Positions 15,039-23,254 of a DNA stretch of 33,219 nt are shown here, piece after piece; within the stretch, counting starts at the first letter, position 1; every line of letters starts with the position of its first letter. The notes under the pieces are model-generated. The model was not told the origin of the DNA and did not search any database. It saw nothing but the letters and a program-made list of their open reading frames with translations. The stretch spans positions 1-33,219 of the forward strand of contig NZ_MVHF01000069.1 in assembly GCF_002086485.1 (NCBI RefSeq). The letters run 5' to 3'. Origin of the DNA: Mycobacterium aquaticum. GTDB lineage: Bacteria; Actinomycetota; Actinomycetes; Mycobacteriales; Mycobacteriaceae. The translations under genes and the position numbers were made by a program.

Positions 15039-18000
15039 TCAGCGGAAGTCCCGGGAGCGGGACATCACCTTGAGGTCGACGGGGCTCATCCGGTCGGCCA
15101 GTACGGTGACTGCGCCGCTGGCGTTCTGCACGATCCCCCGGATGACCAGCGCCGACGCTGTCTGCGCCAGCTTGCGGTGGCGTGCCCACACTCCCGGCGC
15201 GCACAGCACGTTGACCATGCCGGTCTCGTCTTCCAGGTTGACGAATGTGACGCCCTGCGCCGTCGCCGGGCGTTGCCGGTGAGTCACCGCCCCCGCCACC
15301 AGGATTCGGGTTCCGTCCGGAATCTCCAACAGCCTGCTCGCGGGCACGACACCCAACGCCTCGAGATCCTCCCGCAGGAACTGGGTGGGATAACTGTCCG
15401 GCGAGACACCGGTGGCCCACACGTCGGCGGCCGCCAGCTCCAGATCGGTCATCCCGGGCAGCGTCGGGATGTGCGACGACGACCCCACCCCGGGCAGGCG
15501 GTCGGGACGCTGGGTGGCGGCCGCGCCCGCCGCCCACAGTGCCTCTCGTCGGGTGATCCCGAAACACCCCAGCGCGCCCGCGGTGGCCAATGCCTCGGTC
15601 TGCGGGACGCTCAGCTGCATCCGGCCGGTCAGGTCGAGCAGGGATGTGAACGGCCCGTTGGCATCCCGCTCGTCGACGATGCGCTGGGCCAGATCGTCGC
15701 CGATGTGCCGCACACTGCCGAGCCCCAGCCGAACCTCCATCCCGTGGTTCTCCAACGTGGCGTAGGGCAGGCTGGCGTTGGCGTCGGGCCCGTGCACCGT
15801 CACTCCGTGCCGCCGGGCATCGGCGACCAGCGACTGCGGCGAGTAGAACCCCATGGGCTGCGCCCGCAGCAGCGCCGCACAGAACGCGGCGGGGTGGTGC
15901 AGTTTGAACCACGACGAGTAGAACACCAGCGACGCAAAGCTCAGCGAATGGCTTTCCGGGAAGCCGAAATTGGCGAAGGCCTCCAGCTTGTCGTAGATCC
16001 GGTCGGCCACCTCACCGGTGATGCCGTGTTTCTCCCGCATGCCGTCGTAGAAGCGCGAGCGCAGCCTGCGCATCTTCTCGGTGGAGCGTTTGGAGCCCAT
16101 GGCCCGGCGCAACTGGTCCGCCTCGGCCGCCGAGAAACCCGCGCAGTCGACGGCCAGTTGCATGAGTTGCTCCTGGAACAGCGGGATGCCCAGGGTCTTC
16201 TCCAGCGCGGGCTTCATCGAATCATGGTCGTAGGTGACCTCTTCCAGTTCATTTCGCCGCCGGATGTAGGGATGCACCGAGCCGCCCTGGATCGGGCCGG
16301 GACGGATCAGCGCCACCTCGACCACCAGGTCGTAGAACTCGCGCGGTTTCAGCCGCGGCAGCGTCGCCATCTGAGCCCGCGACTCAACCTGGAACACCCC
16401 GACCGAATCGGCTCTCTGCAGCATCTCGTAGACCGCGGGCTCACTCAGGTCCAGTTTGGCCAGATCAACCTCGATGCCCTTGTGTTCGGCCACCAGGTCG
16501 ATCGCATAGTGCAGCGCCGAGAGCATGCCGAGCCCGAGCAGGTCGAACTTCACCAGGCCGATGGCCGCGCAGTCGTCCTTGTCCCATTGCAGGACACTGC
16601 GATTCGCCATCCGAGCCCATTCCACGGGGCACACGTCGGCGATGGGACGGTCACAGATCACCATGCCGCCGGAGTGAATGCCCATGTGGCGGGGCAGGTT
16701 GGCGATCTGGGTGGCCAGGTCGATCACCTGCTCCGGGATGTCCTCGACCTCCGGGGAGTCGACCTTGCCGTTCCACCGGCTGATCTGCTTGCTCCAGGCA
16801 TCCTGCTGCCCTTGGGAGAATCCGAGCGCGCGGGCCATGTCCCGCACCGAACTGCGCCCGCGGTAGGTGATGACGTTGGCGACCTGGGCGGCGTAATCCC
16901 GGCCGTAACGTTCGTAGACGTACTGGATGACGTTCTCGCGCAGGTCCGATTCGATGTCGATGTCGATGTCGGGTGGGCCGTCGCGGGCCGGGGACAAGAA
17001 CCGCTCGAACAGGAGCTCGTTCTTGATCGGGTCGACGTTGGTGACCTTGAGCGCATAGCAGACCGCCGAGTTGGCCGCCGATCCCCTGCCCTGGGCCAGG
17101 ATGTTGTTCTCGCGGCAGAACCGGGTGATGTCGTGCACCACCAGGAAGTAGCCCGGAAATGTCAGCTGTTCAATGATTTTCAACTCATGCTCGATCTGCG
17201 CATAGGCCTTCGGCGCCTGCGCGGGCGGTCCGTAGCGTTCGGCCGCACCGGCCATGACCAGGTGTCGCAGCCAGGTGTCCTCGGTGTGTCCGTCGGGAAC
17301 GTCGAAGGGCGGCAACTGCGGGGCGATGAGTTCCAGCCGGAACGCGCACTGCTCACCCAGATCTGCTGCCGCCGCGACGATTTCGGCACCGAACAGCTGC
17401 GCCATCTCCTCCCCCGAGCGTAGATGCGCCCCACCCAGCGGGGCCAGCCAGCCCGCCGCGGCCTCCATCGAGTTGCGGGCGCGGATCGCCGCCATGGCCA
17501 TGGCGAGGCGTCCGCGGGAGGGCGCGGCGAAGTGCGCGCCCGTGGTCACGACGACGTTCACCCCGAACCGCGGCGCCAGGTCGGCCAGCGCGGCATTGCG
17601 TTCGTCGTCGCACGGCTGGCCGTGATGCGTGAGTTCGACGCTGACCCGGTCGGCCCCGAACCGGCCCACCAAGTCGGCCAGCGCCTGCTCGGCAGCCTCC
17701 GGGCCACCGTCGGACAATGCTTGGCGGACATGACCTTTGCGGCATCCGGTGAGGATGTGCCAGTGCCCGCCTGCCGCCTCGGTGAGGGTGTCGAGGTCGT
17801 AGCGAGGCTTTCCTTTCTCACCGCCGGCCAGATGCGCCCTGGCGATCTCCCGGGACAACCGCCGGTAGCCTTCGGGCCCACGGGCCAGCACCAGCAGATG
17901 CGGGCCCGGCGGATCCGGGACGTCGGTGCGCGGCGTGTTGCCCAACGACAACTCGGCGCCGATCACTGTGGCCACGTCGAGTTCGCGTGCAGCCTCGGCG

Positions 18001-18326
18001 AACCGCACCACCCCATAGAGCCCGTCATGGTCGGTCAACGCGATGGCCCGCAGATTCAGCCGGGCCGCCTCCTCGACCATCTCCTCCGGGGTGCTGGCGC
18101 CGTCGAGGAAGCTGTACGCCGAATGTGCGTGCAACTCGGCATAGGGCACCGAGCCGGACGGGCGGGACACCTCAGGCGGCGGTTGATAGGCCCCGCGCTT
18201 ACGCGACCAGGCCGGGCTGTCACCGCCGTCGCCGGACTCTTCCAACGGGAGGCCGGACCGACGCGGTTTGCCCGCAAGCACCCGCTCCATCTCGGCCCAG
18301 CTCGGCGGCCCGTTGTGCCAACCCAC
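15039..18326 (-). CDS. dnaE2: Error-prone DNA polymerase DnaE2
   Basis: This 1095-residue C-family DNA polymerase carries out damage-induced mutagenesis and translesion synthesis in mycobacteria together with ImuA' and ImuB. It has an N-terminal PHP domain (YAELHAHSAYSFLDGAS, 62-78; ALTDHDGLYG, about 96-105). The palm has catalytic aspartates in PDIDIDIESD (D453, D455, D457). Other segments are GRGSAANSAVCYAL (413-426), HMGIHSGGMVI, FQEQLMQLAVD and NFGFPESHSLSFA, with a C-terminal OB-like region (TRILVAGAVTHRQRPATAQGVTFVNLEDETG). Length fits the family. Start: GTG 18326, with TAAACT six bases upstream and no Shine-Dalgarno site, so leaderless. A LexA box adjoins the promoter, hence SOS control. 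imuB lies about 14 kb away on the same strand. Confidence 0.97.
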   Translation of the reverse strand: MGWHNGPPSWAEMERVLAGKPRRSGLPLEESGDGGDSPAWSRKRGAYQPPPEVSRPSGSVPYAELHAHSAYSFLDGASTPEEMVEEAARLNLRAIALTDHDGLYGVVRFAEAARELDVATVIGAELSLGNTPRTDVPDPPGPHLLVLARGPEGYRRLSREIARAHLAGGEKGKPRYDLDTLTEAAGGHWHILTGCRKGHVRQALSDGGPEAAEQALADLVGRFGADRVSVELTHHGQPCDDERNAALADLAPRFGVNVVVTTGAHFAAPSRGRLAMAMAAIRARNSMEAAAGWLAPLGGAHLRSGEEMAQLFGAEIVAAAADLGEQCAFRLELIAPQLPPFDVPDGHTEDTWLRHLVMAGAAERYGPPAQAPKAYAQIEHELKIIEQLTFPGYFLVVHDITRFCRENNILAQGRGSAANSAVCYALKVTNVDPIKNELLFERFLSPARDGPPDIDIDIESDLRENVIQYVYERYGRDYAAQVANVITYRGRSSVRDMARALGFSQGQQDAWSKQISRWNGKVDSPEVEDIPEQVIDLATQIANLPRHMGIHSGGMVICDRPIADVCPVEWARMANRSVLQWDKDDCAAIGLVKFDLLGLGMLSALHYAIDLVAEHKGIEVDLAKLDLSEPAVYEMLQRADSVGVFQVESRAQMATLPRLKPREFYDLVVEVALIRPGPIQGGSVHPYIRRRNELEEVTYDHDSMKPALEKTLGIPLFQEQLMQLAVDCAGFSAAEADQLRRAMGSKRSTEKMRRLRSRFYDGMREKHGITGEVADRIYDKLEAFANFGFPESHSLSFASLVFYSSWFKLHHPAAFCAALLRAQPMGFYSPQSLVADARRHGVTVHGPDANASLPYATLENHGMEVRLGLGSVRHIGDDLAQRIVDERDANGPFTSLLDLTGRMQLSVPQTEALATAGALGCFGITRREALWAAGAAATQRPDRLPGVGSSSHIPTLPGMTDLELAAADVWATGVSPDSYPTQFLREDLEALGVVPASRLLEIPDGTRILVAGAVTHRQRPATAQGVTFVNLEDETGMVNVLCAPGVWARHRKLAQTASALVIRGIVQNASGAVTVLADRMSPVDLKVMSRSRDFR

Positions 18327-18354
18327 GCCACCAGTTTATCGAACAACCGTTCGA
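18327..18354 (-). promoter_or_regulatory. dnaE2 promoter with LexA (SOS) box
   Basis: TCGAAC-AACC-GTTCGA (18339-18354) is a perfect match to the mycobacterial LexA box TCGAAC(N4)GTTCGA. On the minus strand it is followed immediately by the -10 TAAACT (18338-18333) and, 6 nt later, the GTG start. LexA bound here would cover about -13 to -28 and block polymerase directly. The box also lies only 4 bp downstream of the DHFR-like gene. Confidence 0.92.
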
Positions 18355-18358
18355 ATGC

Positions 18359-18937
18359 TCAAGGATGCAGGCTGAGCCGGTAAACGAGCTCTTGGATGCG
18401 CCCGTCAAGCGTGCGGCTCTCGATCAGCTCGAGGTCGAAGTCGGCAGCACCGGCGAAGATCGGGTCGTCGCCGGTCTGGCCGGTGATGACCGGGAAGATC
18501 GTCACCTGGATGCGGTCGACCAGGCCGGCGGCCATCAGCGCCCGGTTCATCGACAGGCTGCCGTGCGAGCGCAGCGGCACGTCGGACTCCTCCTTGAGCC
18601 GGGCGACGACGTCGACGGCGTCACCGCTCACGACGGTCGCGTCCGGCCAGTCCAGCGGCCCATCCAGGGTGCTCGACACGACCGTCGCGGGCAGGTTCCG
18701 CATGCGGGTCACCCAGGCATCCCCCACCGACTCCTCGGTGCCCGAGTTCAACAGCTCGGTGAACTTCCGATAGGTGTTGGCGCCGAACACCATCCGCTGC
18801 TGCGCGCCGTAGAGCGCGAGGCGGTGATCGAGCAGTTCGGGCCCTTGCTTACCCCAGTAACCGCCCCAATCCCCGCCGCTGATCCCGCCGTAGCCGTCGA
18901 GGCTGGAAAAGACGTCGAAGGTGTACGTGGCGGTCAT
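18359..18937 (-). CDS. Dihydrofolate-reductase-like / RibD C-terminal domain reductase
   Basis: The 192-residue protein has the DHFR / RibD-C fold common in actinobacteria. It starts YTFDVFSSLDGYGGISGGDWGGYWG (first strand and substrate loop). MVFGANTYRKF and ATVVSSTLDGPLDWPDATVVSGDAVDVVARLKEE carry the NADPH-site pattern. The end is RSHGSLSMNRALMAAGLVDRIQVTIFPVITGQTGDDPIF, matching the G-S-x-L-x2-xLl-x-aGLVDE family motif with R in place of the usual E. Most such proteins are uncharacterised NADPH reductases and are not the housekeeping DHFR. ATG 18937 is preceded by AGGAGAG at good spacing. Its stop lies 4 bp from the LexA box, so dnaE2 could receive some read-through. It is divergent from the DinB-like gene. 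Confidence 0.88.
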   Translation of the reverse strand: MTATYTFDVFSSLDGYGGISGGDWGGYWGKQGPELLDHRLALYGAQQRMVFGANTYRKFTELLNSGTEESVGDAWVTRMRNLPATVVSSTLDGPLDWPDATVVSGDAVDVVARLKEESDVPLRSHGSLSMNRALMAAGLVDRIQVTIFPVITGQTGDDPIFAGAADFDLELIESRTLDGRIQELVYRLSLHP

Positions 18938-19047
18938 GATGCTCTCCTCGGGCAGATCGGATTTGTGGATATAGACGCGCCACCGCGGCGAAACTCACCG
19001 CTCTTGCCCGAACAGCAAGTCCGCGTGCCATCGGAAGCGGGCCCGGC

Positions 19048-19059
19048 CAGACTTGGCAC
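19048..19059 (+). promoter_or_regulatory. Candidate leaderless -10 for the DinB-like gene
   Basis: CAGACT (19048-19053) lies 6 nt before the ATG at 19060, and no Shine-Dalgarno sequence is present. It has the conserved A and T of the mycobacterial -10 but C instead of T in the first position. The rest of the 122-bp divergent gap shows nothing further I can assign. Confidence 0.35.
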
Positions 19060-19524
19060 ATGCCTCACGACATCCCGCCACCGCGGACCGGGTCTGACGA
19101 GACGACGACCCTGCGCGGCTTCCTCGACTACCTGCGCACCTCGATCGCGGCCAAGGTGGACGGGACGCCCGAGCCTGCCGTGCGGACGGCGGCGGTGCCG
19201 TCGGGCACCAACCTGCTCGGCCTTCTGGAGCATCTGACGCACGTCGAACGCTGGATCTTCCTCGGCGATGACGTCGCCGACTGGCAGGCGACATTCCGCG
19301 CGCCGGAGTCGGACAGCGTCACCGACGTCGTCGCCCGCTACCGGGCCGCGGTCGCACGCGCCAACGAAATGCTGGACGGCTGCGGCGATCTCAACGCGCC
19401 AGTGCCCGGACGCGCCGCCCCCAGCCTGCGCTGGGCCCTCACGCACATGATCGAGGAGACCGGACGCCACGCCGGCCATGCTGACATCATCCGCGAACTG
19501 ATCGACGGCTCGACCGGCCGATGA
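19060..19524 (+). CDS. DinB-superfamily (DUF664) protein
   Basis: The 154-residue four-helix-bundle protein is of the DinB/DUF664 superfamily, which includes mycothiol- or bacillithiol-dependent enzymes and many unknowns. Three metal-ligand histidines can be picked out: LLEHLTHVERW (helix 2) and HMIEETGRHAGHADIIRE (helix 4, the HxxxxxGRHxGH pattern typical of the family). An early segment TLRGFLDYLRTSIAAKVDG provides helix 1. Mycobacteria make mycothiol, so a mycothiol-dependent reaction is possible but unproven. The name DinB refers only to the Bacillus fold and is not the Y-family polymerase. Start: ATG 19060. Confidence 0.88.
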   Translation: MPHDIPPPRTGSDETTTLRGFLDYLRTSIAAKVDGTPEPAVRTAAVPSGTNLLGLLEHLTHVERWIFLGDDVADWQATFRAPESDSVTDVVARYRAAVARANEMLDGCGDLNAPVPGRAAPSLRWALTHMIEETGRHAGHADIIRELIDGSTGR

Positions 19525-19551
19525 ACACGACCCGAACGCGAGTAGGACGCG

Positions 19552-20181
19552 TCAGGCCTCGGACGGATAGGGGCGCAGGTAGTTCAACACCAGCACGGTG
19601 ATCTCGTCGAGGAACTCTTCACGCGCAATCGCCGGCTGGTCGATGACGTACCGGATGCAGAGGTGCTCGACGAGCCGCACCAGCATCCAGGTGGCGGTGG
19701 AATGGGTCGTGTCACTGCGCAAGTGGCGGCGGTTCAAGGTCAGATACGCCATCGTCAGGTCGCTGATGCGCTGCTCGAATGCGACGAGCTTGCTGGCCAC
19801 TCCCAGGCGCGGGGTGTGCTCGACGATGGCCCGCAGGAACTCCGGGTGCACGTCAAGTGCGTCGAGCAACGCTGCGATGGACACCCTGACGTACGTCGGA
19901 GCCGGCTGGTCGAGGTGCGCCGACACGCTGTCGGCCACCTGGGCCGCCATCTGGTCGCTGAACCTGCTGATCACCGCGGCGACGACGGCATCCTTGTTGG
20001 GAAAGTACTGATACAGCGATCCGGGGCTGATGCCGGCCACGCCGGCGATCCGGTTGGTGGAGGCACCTTCGTACCCCTGCTCGATGAGCACGCGCTGCGC
20101 CGCGTCGAGAATGCGCGCGACCATATCGCGTGAGCGTTGCTGACGCGGCGTTCGCCGTGGTGGCGGTGGCGGACAGGTCAT
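19552..20181 (-). CDS. TetR-family transcriptional regulator beside orphan mce gene
   Basis: The 209-residue regulator has an N-terminal HTH in ARILDAAQRVLIEQGYEGASTNRIAGVAGISPGSLYQYFPNKDAVVAAVI (about 20-70) and an alpha-helical ligand-binding C-terminus. I chose ATG 20181 (MTCPPPPPRRTPRQQRSRD). Upstream starts at 20226 and 20250 stay in frame but would occupy or cross the divergent gap, and the added residues look non-coding. No start has a clear ribosome-binding site. It is divergent from the MceA-type gene, which it may repress. Helix-turn-helix identity is certain; ligand and targets are unknown. Confidence 0.9.
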   Translation of the reverse strand: MTCPPPPPRRTPRQQRSRDMVARILDAAQRVLIEQGYEGASTNRIAGVAGISPGSLYQYFPNKDAVVAAVISRFSDQMAAQVADSVSAHLDQPAPTYVRVSIAALLDALDVHPEFLRAIVEHTPRLGVASKLVAFEQRISDLTMAYLTLNRRHLRSDTTHSTATWMLVRLVEHLCIRYVIDQPAIAREEFLDEITVLVLNYLRPYPSEA

Positions 20182-20228
20182 CGGAACGCGAATTGAATGC
20201 GAGTATTTGCTCGTGTCAGCATCCATAG
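20182..20228. promoter_or_regulatory. TetR / mce divergent gap with inverted repeat
   Basis: The gap contains CGAG-TATTTG-CTCG (20200-20213), a short inverted repeat centred between the two genes and a possible TetR operator. CAGCAT (20217-20222) lies 6 nt before the mce ATG at 20229 and could be its -10 for a leaderless transcript. The gap length depends on the uncertain TetR start. Confidence 0.4.
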
Positions 20229-21431
20229 ATGGTGGCACGGCCTCCCACACCCCCGTACAAGCGGATGGGTCTGGTGACCGCGATCGTCATCGCCGTCGGC
20301 ATCAGCCTGATCTGGACGCAGTTTCGCGGGGGCTTCCAACCCAAGCTGCAACTGACCGTGCTGTCGGGCCGGGCCGGGTTGTCGATGGACCCCGGTTCGA
20401 AGGTCACCTACAACGGCGTGCCGATCGGCCGGCTGGCCGCGGTCGACGTGGTGGACGCCGGGGGCAACCCCGAAGCGAGATTGCGCCTCAACGTCGATCC
20501 CAAGTACCTGGACTTGATCCCTGAGAACGTGCAAGCGCAATTGCGGGCCACCACGGTGTTCGGCAACAAGTACATATCGTTCACGTCACCGAAAAACCCC
20601 TCGCAGCAACGCGTTTCCCCGCACATCCCGATTCAGGCCCAAGGTGCGACCACGGAGTTCAACACGCTGTTCGAGACCATCACCGCGATCTCCGAACAAG
20701 TCGACCCGATCAAGCTCAACGAGACCCTCACCGCCACCGCCCAGGCCCTCGACGGCCTCGGCGACAAGTTCGGGCAGTCGATCGTCAACGGCAACGTGAT
20801 CCTGGCCGACCTGAACCCCCGCATGCCCCAGATCCGCCACGACATCACTGCCCTGGCCGATCTGAGCGAGGTGCACGCGAACGCTTCACCGGATCTGTGG
20901 AACGGCCTGACCAACGCCGTCACCACCGCGCACACCCTCAACGATCAACGCGGCAACCTCGACCAAGCCCTCGTCGCCGCGGTCGGCTTCGGCAACACCG
21001 GTGGTGACATCTTCGAACGCGGCGGCCCCTACCTGGTCCGCAGCGCCCAAGACCTACTGCCGACGTCGGGGTTGCTGGACAAGTACAGCCCTGAGCTACT
21101 CTGCACCATCCGCGGCTTCCATGATGCCGCCCCCAAGATGGCCGAAGCGTTCAGCGGCAACGGATATTCGGTGCGTACGCACACCTTCATCGTCGGCGTT
21201 GGCAATCCCTACGTGTATCCGGACAACCTGCCCCGCGTGAACGCCAAGGGCGGCCCCGAGGGACGGCCAGGGTGCTGGCAACCGATCACCCGGGACCTGT
21301 GGCCCGCGCCGTACCTGGTGATGGACACCGGCATATCACTGGCGCCCTACAACCACTTCGAACTCGGCCAACCGGTGACATCGGAATACGTCTGGGGCCG
21401 CCAGATCGGCGAACCCACGATCAATCCGTGA
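20229..21431 (+). CDS. Orphan MCE-family (MceA/MlaD-type) protein
   Basis: This 400-residue cell-envelope protein has an uncleaved N-terminal signal anchor at about 14-30 and an MlaD/MCE domain at about 38-118 (LTVLSGRAGLSMDPGSKVTYNGVPIGRL, RATTVFGNKYISF). A long helical region follows, with the MceA-type C-terminal motif LLDKYSPELLCTIRGFHDAA. MCE proteins normally form hexameric tubes fed by YrbE permeases and an MceG ATPase for lipid uptake, encoded as six-gene operons. Here only one mce gene exists, with no yrbE or mceB-F beside it. It is either a stand-alone subunit that joins another Mce complex or serves separately. ATG 20229 follows a CAGCAT -10-like hexamer; ATG 20265 is an alternative. 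Confidence 0.92.
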   Translation: MVARPPTPPYKRMGLVTAIVIAVGISLIWTQFRGGFQPKLQLTVLSGRAGLSMDPGSKVTYNGVPIGRLAAVDVVDAGGNPEARLRLNVDPKYLDLIPENVQAQLRATTVFGNKYISFTSPKNPSQQRVSPHIPIQAQGATTEFNTLFETITAISEQVDPIKLNETLTATAQALDGLGDKFGQSIVNGNVILADLNPRMPQIRHDITALADLSEVHANASPDLWNGLTNAVTTAHTLNDQRGNLDQALVAAVGFGNTGGDIFERGGPYLVRSAQDLLPTSGLLDKYSPELLCTIRGFHDAAPKMAEAFSGNGYSVRTHTFIVGVGNPYVYPDNLPRVNAKGGPEGRPGCWQPITRDLWPAPYLVMDTGISLAPYNHFELGQPVTSEYVWGRQIGEPTINP

Positions 21432-21435
21432 CTGC

Positions 21436-22290
21436 TCAGCCCGGTACGTCCATGCGTTGCGTGCCAAGAACCGCCAGCAGCCGCATCGCCTCTTCCGACG
21501 GCGAGCCCGGTTCCGGCGTGTAGATCACGACGCGTTGATCACGGTCGGCGATGTCGAGCGAATCGCAGTTGACCGCGACCGGGCCGACCACCGGGTGGGC
21601 GAACGTCTTGCACAGGGTCGGCCGGGACACGATGTCGTGCGCATTCCACAGCCGCGCGAATTCAACACTGCCGGACCGTAGTTCGGCGATCAGCTCGCTG
21701 GTCTCTTGGTCGTCGGGATACCGTGCGGCAGTGCCGCGCAGGTGCAGCGCAGCAGTGTGGGAGAACTCGTCGGCGTCGGACACGCCGTACAGCCGCCTCC
21801 CGTCCGCCGGATGCGGCCCGAGAAACGCCCGCCGCACCAGGTTGCGGTCCCGGCGCGACAACGCCGAGAAGTCCTCCATCAGCGCGCACGCCAAGTCGTT
21901 CCAGGCGAGCACCTCATAGGTCGCCGACAGCACGATGGCAGCGGCTTGCGGCAGCCGCTGGATCAGGTCGAGGATGCTCGGGCGAACCTCCCGCGGCGGC
22001 CCGGGTGGCCGCTCGAGTTCGACGCCGGCCAGCAGGTAGAGATACGCCCGCTCGGCATCGGAAAGGCGAAGTGCCCGAACCAGACCGGAAAGCACGTCAC
22101 CTGACGGGTGCGGGGCCCTGGCCTGTTCGAGACGCGTGTAGTAGTCGGTCGAGATGAACGCCAGATGCGCGACCTCGTCGCGTCGCAGACCCGGGGTGCG
22201 ACGCCGTTGCCCGACGGGCAGACCCACGTCCGCAGGCCGGATCCGCTCGCGCCTGCTGCGCAGGAACGCGCCGAGTTCTCGCTTGTCCAC
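21436..22290 (-). CDS. XRE-family regulator with MmyB-like ligand domain
   Basis: The 284-residue regulator has an N-terminal HTH of the XRE type (LGAFLRSRRERI, TPGLRRDEVAHLAFISTDYYTRLEQARAPHPSGDVLSGLVRALRLSDAERAYLYLLAG). A C-terminal MmyB-like PAS-type domain follows, typified by VLSATYEVLAWNDLACALMEDFSAL and RNLVRRAFLGP. In actinobacteria these genes commonly sit divergent from a short-chain dehydrogenase, which the regulator is presumed to control, and that is exactly the arrangement here. The start is GTG 22290. GAGAAT lies 6 nt upstream and there is no strong Shine-Dalgarno site, consistent with a leaderless mRNA. Stops of this gene and the mce gene are 4 bp apart. Confidence 0.93.
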   Translation of the reverse strand: MDKRELGAFLRSRRERIRPADVGLPVGQRRRTPGLRRDEVAHLAFISTDYYTRLEQARAPHPSGDVLSGLVRALRLSDAERAYLYLLAGVELERPPGPPREVRPSILDLIQRLPQAAAIVLSATYEVLAWNDLACALMEDFSALSRRDRNLVRRAFLGPHPADGRRLYGVSDADEFSHTAALHLRGTAARYPDDQETSELIAELRSGSVEFARLWNAHDIVSRPTLCKTFAHPVVGPVAVNCDSLDIADRDQRVVIYTPEPGSPSEEAMRLLAVLGTQRMDVPG

Positions 22291-22376
22291 GCTGCCATTC
22301 TCCGTGGGACCGCCGACCGTAGCCAGGTACCGGTGATACCTGGATAAGGCCAGCGCGCGGCCGCAGGCTCGCTGTC
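22291..22376. promoter_or_regulatory. XRE / SDR divergent promoter with operator-like repeat
   Basis: CCAGGTA (22323-22329) and TACCTGG (22337-22343) form a perfect 7-bp inverted repeat separated by 7 bp, close to the middle of the 86-bp gap, which suits a dimeric XRE/MmyB regulator. CAGGCT (22364-22369) lies 7 nt before the SDR ATG as a possible -10, so the repeat is positioned around its -35 region. Confidence 0.65.
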
Positions 22377-23153
22377 ATGACTTCTCCGACGAAAACCGGC
22401 CTGCTGGAAGGCAAGATCGCATTCATCACCGGCGCGGGTCGCGGTATCGGCGCCGCGGCCGCCCGCCTGTTCGCCGCCGAGGGCGCCACCGTCGTCCTCG
22501 CGGCGCGGACCGAGAGCGAGCTCAAGGCGGTCACCGAAGACATCCGATCCGCGGGCGGCAGTTCCGATTACGTGGTCTGTGACCTGGCCGACGGATCCAG
22601 TGTGCGGACCGCGGTACAGCGGGTCGTCGAGCTGTGGGGACGTCTCGACATCGCCTTCAACAACGGCGCGACGATCCAGCCGCCGGGACCACTGCACGAG
22701 GTGTCCGAGGACGACTTCGACCACGTCTACACGGTCAACCTCAAAGGCCTGTGGCTGGCGCTGTCCGCCGAGGTGACCGCGATCAGCGCGACCGCCAAAA
22801 CCGGTGCAATCGTGAACAATTCCAGCGTCGGGAGCCTGCACAGCAATCCCGACCTGCCGGCCTACGGCGCGATGAAGCGCGCGGTCAACAGCCTCACCGA
22901 GTCTGCCGCCGTGAGCTACGGGCCGCAGGGTATCCGGGTCAATGCGATCGCTCCCGGACCGACCATGACGGAAATGATCCAGCAGTGGGAGGACGCGAGC
23001 CCCGGCGTGGTCGAACGGCTGATCGCGGACACGCCGCTGCGGCGCGCGGCGCGGCCCGACGAGATCGCGCAAGCCGCCGCCTGGTTGCTCAGCGACCGCG
23101 CGTCCTACGTCACGGGTACAACGCTGCGGGTCGACGGCGGGACCTGGGTGTGA
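22377..23153 (+). CDS. Short-chain dehydrogenase/reductase
   Basis: This 258-residue classical SDR uses NAD(P)(H) to oxidise or reduce a hydroxyl/keto substrate that is not identifiable. The Rossmann motif is TGAGRGIG (18-25). D69 is in CDLAD, NNGA is at 95-98, catalytic Ser is S150 in NNSSVGS, and Y163-x3-K167 is YGAMK. The C-terminal IRVNAIAPGPTMTEM and TGTTLRVDGGTWV are typical. A-A-R at 42-44 (VLAARTES) suggests NADP preference by the usual rule of thumb. It is divergent from the XRE/MmyB-like regulator and probably its target. No Shine-Dalgarno sequence precedes ATG 22377, whereas CAGGCT does at 7 nt, so it may be leaderless. Confidence 0.95.
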   Translation: MTSPTKTGLLEGKIAFITGAGRGIGAAAARLFAAEGATVVLAARTESELKAVTEDIRSAGGSSDYVVCDLADGSSVRTAVQRVVELWGRLDIAFNNGATIQPPGPLHEVSEDDFDHVYTVNLKGLWLALSAEVTAISATAKTGAIVNNSSVGSLHSNPDLPAYGAMKRAVNSLTESAAVSYGPQGIRVNAIAPGPTMTEMIQQWEDASPGVVERLIADTPLRRAARPDEIAQAAAWLLSDRASYVTGTTLRVDGGTWV

Positions 23154-23212
23154 CCGAGGCGACCGGCACCGCTGAACCGCCCGATCAAGCTGCCAAATTG
23201 CTGTGAACCCCC

Positions 23213-23249
23213 TACGATGCTCGTGGGCTGGGGGATCGACTGCAAAGGA
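23213..23249 (+). promoter_or_regulatory. Promoter and RBS of the secreted protein gene
   Basis: TACGAT (23213-23218) fits a mycobacterial -10. Transcription would begin near 23225, giving a leader of about 30 nt that includes AAAGGA (23244-23249), a good ribosome-binding site 5 nt before ATG 23255. Confidence 0.5.
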
Positions 23250-23254
23250 CGGCA

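Noticed and set aside
14985..17423. Long open frame (about 800 codons) antisense to dnaE2
   Set aside because: High-GC third-position bias keeps antisense frames open. The translation is Arg/Gly/His-rich without domains, and dnaE2 on the other strand is unambiguous.
19060..19524. Y-family DNA polymerase DinB involved in SOS with dnaE2
   Set aside because: The protein is 154 residues with the four-helix DinB/DUF664 histidine pattern, not a polymerase; the name is coincidental.
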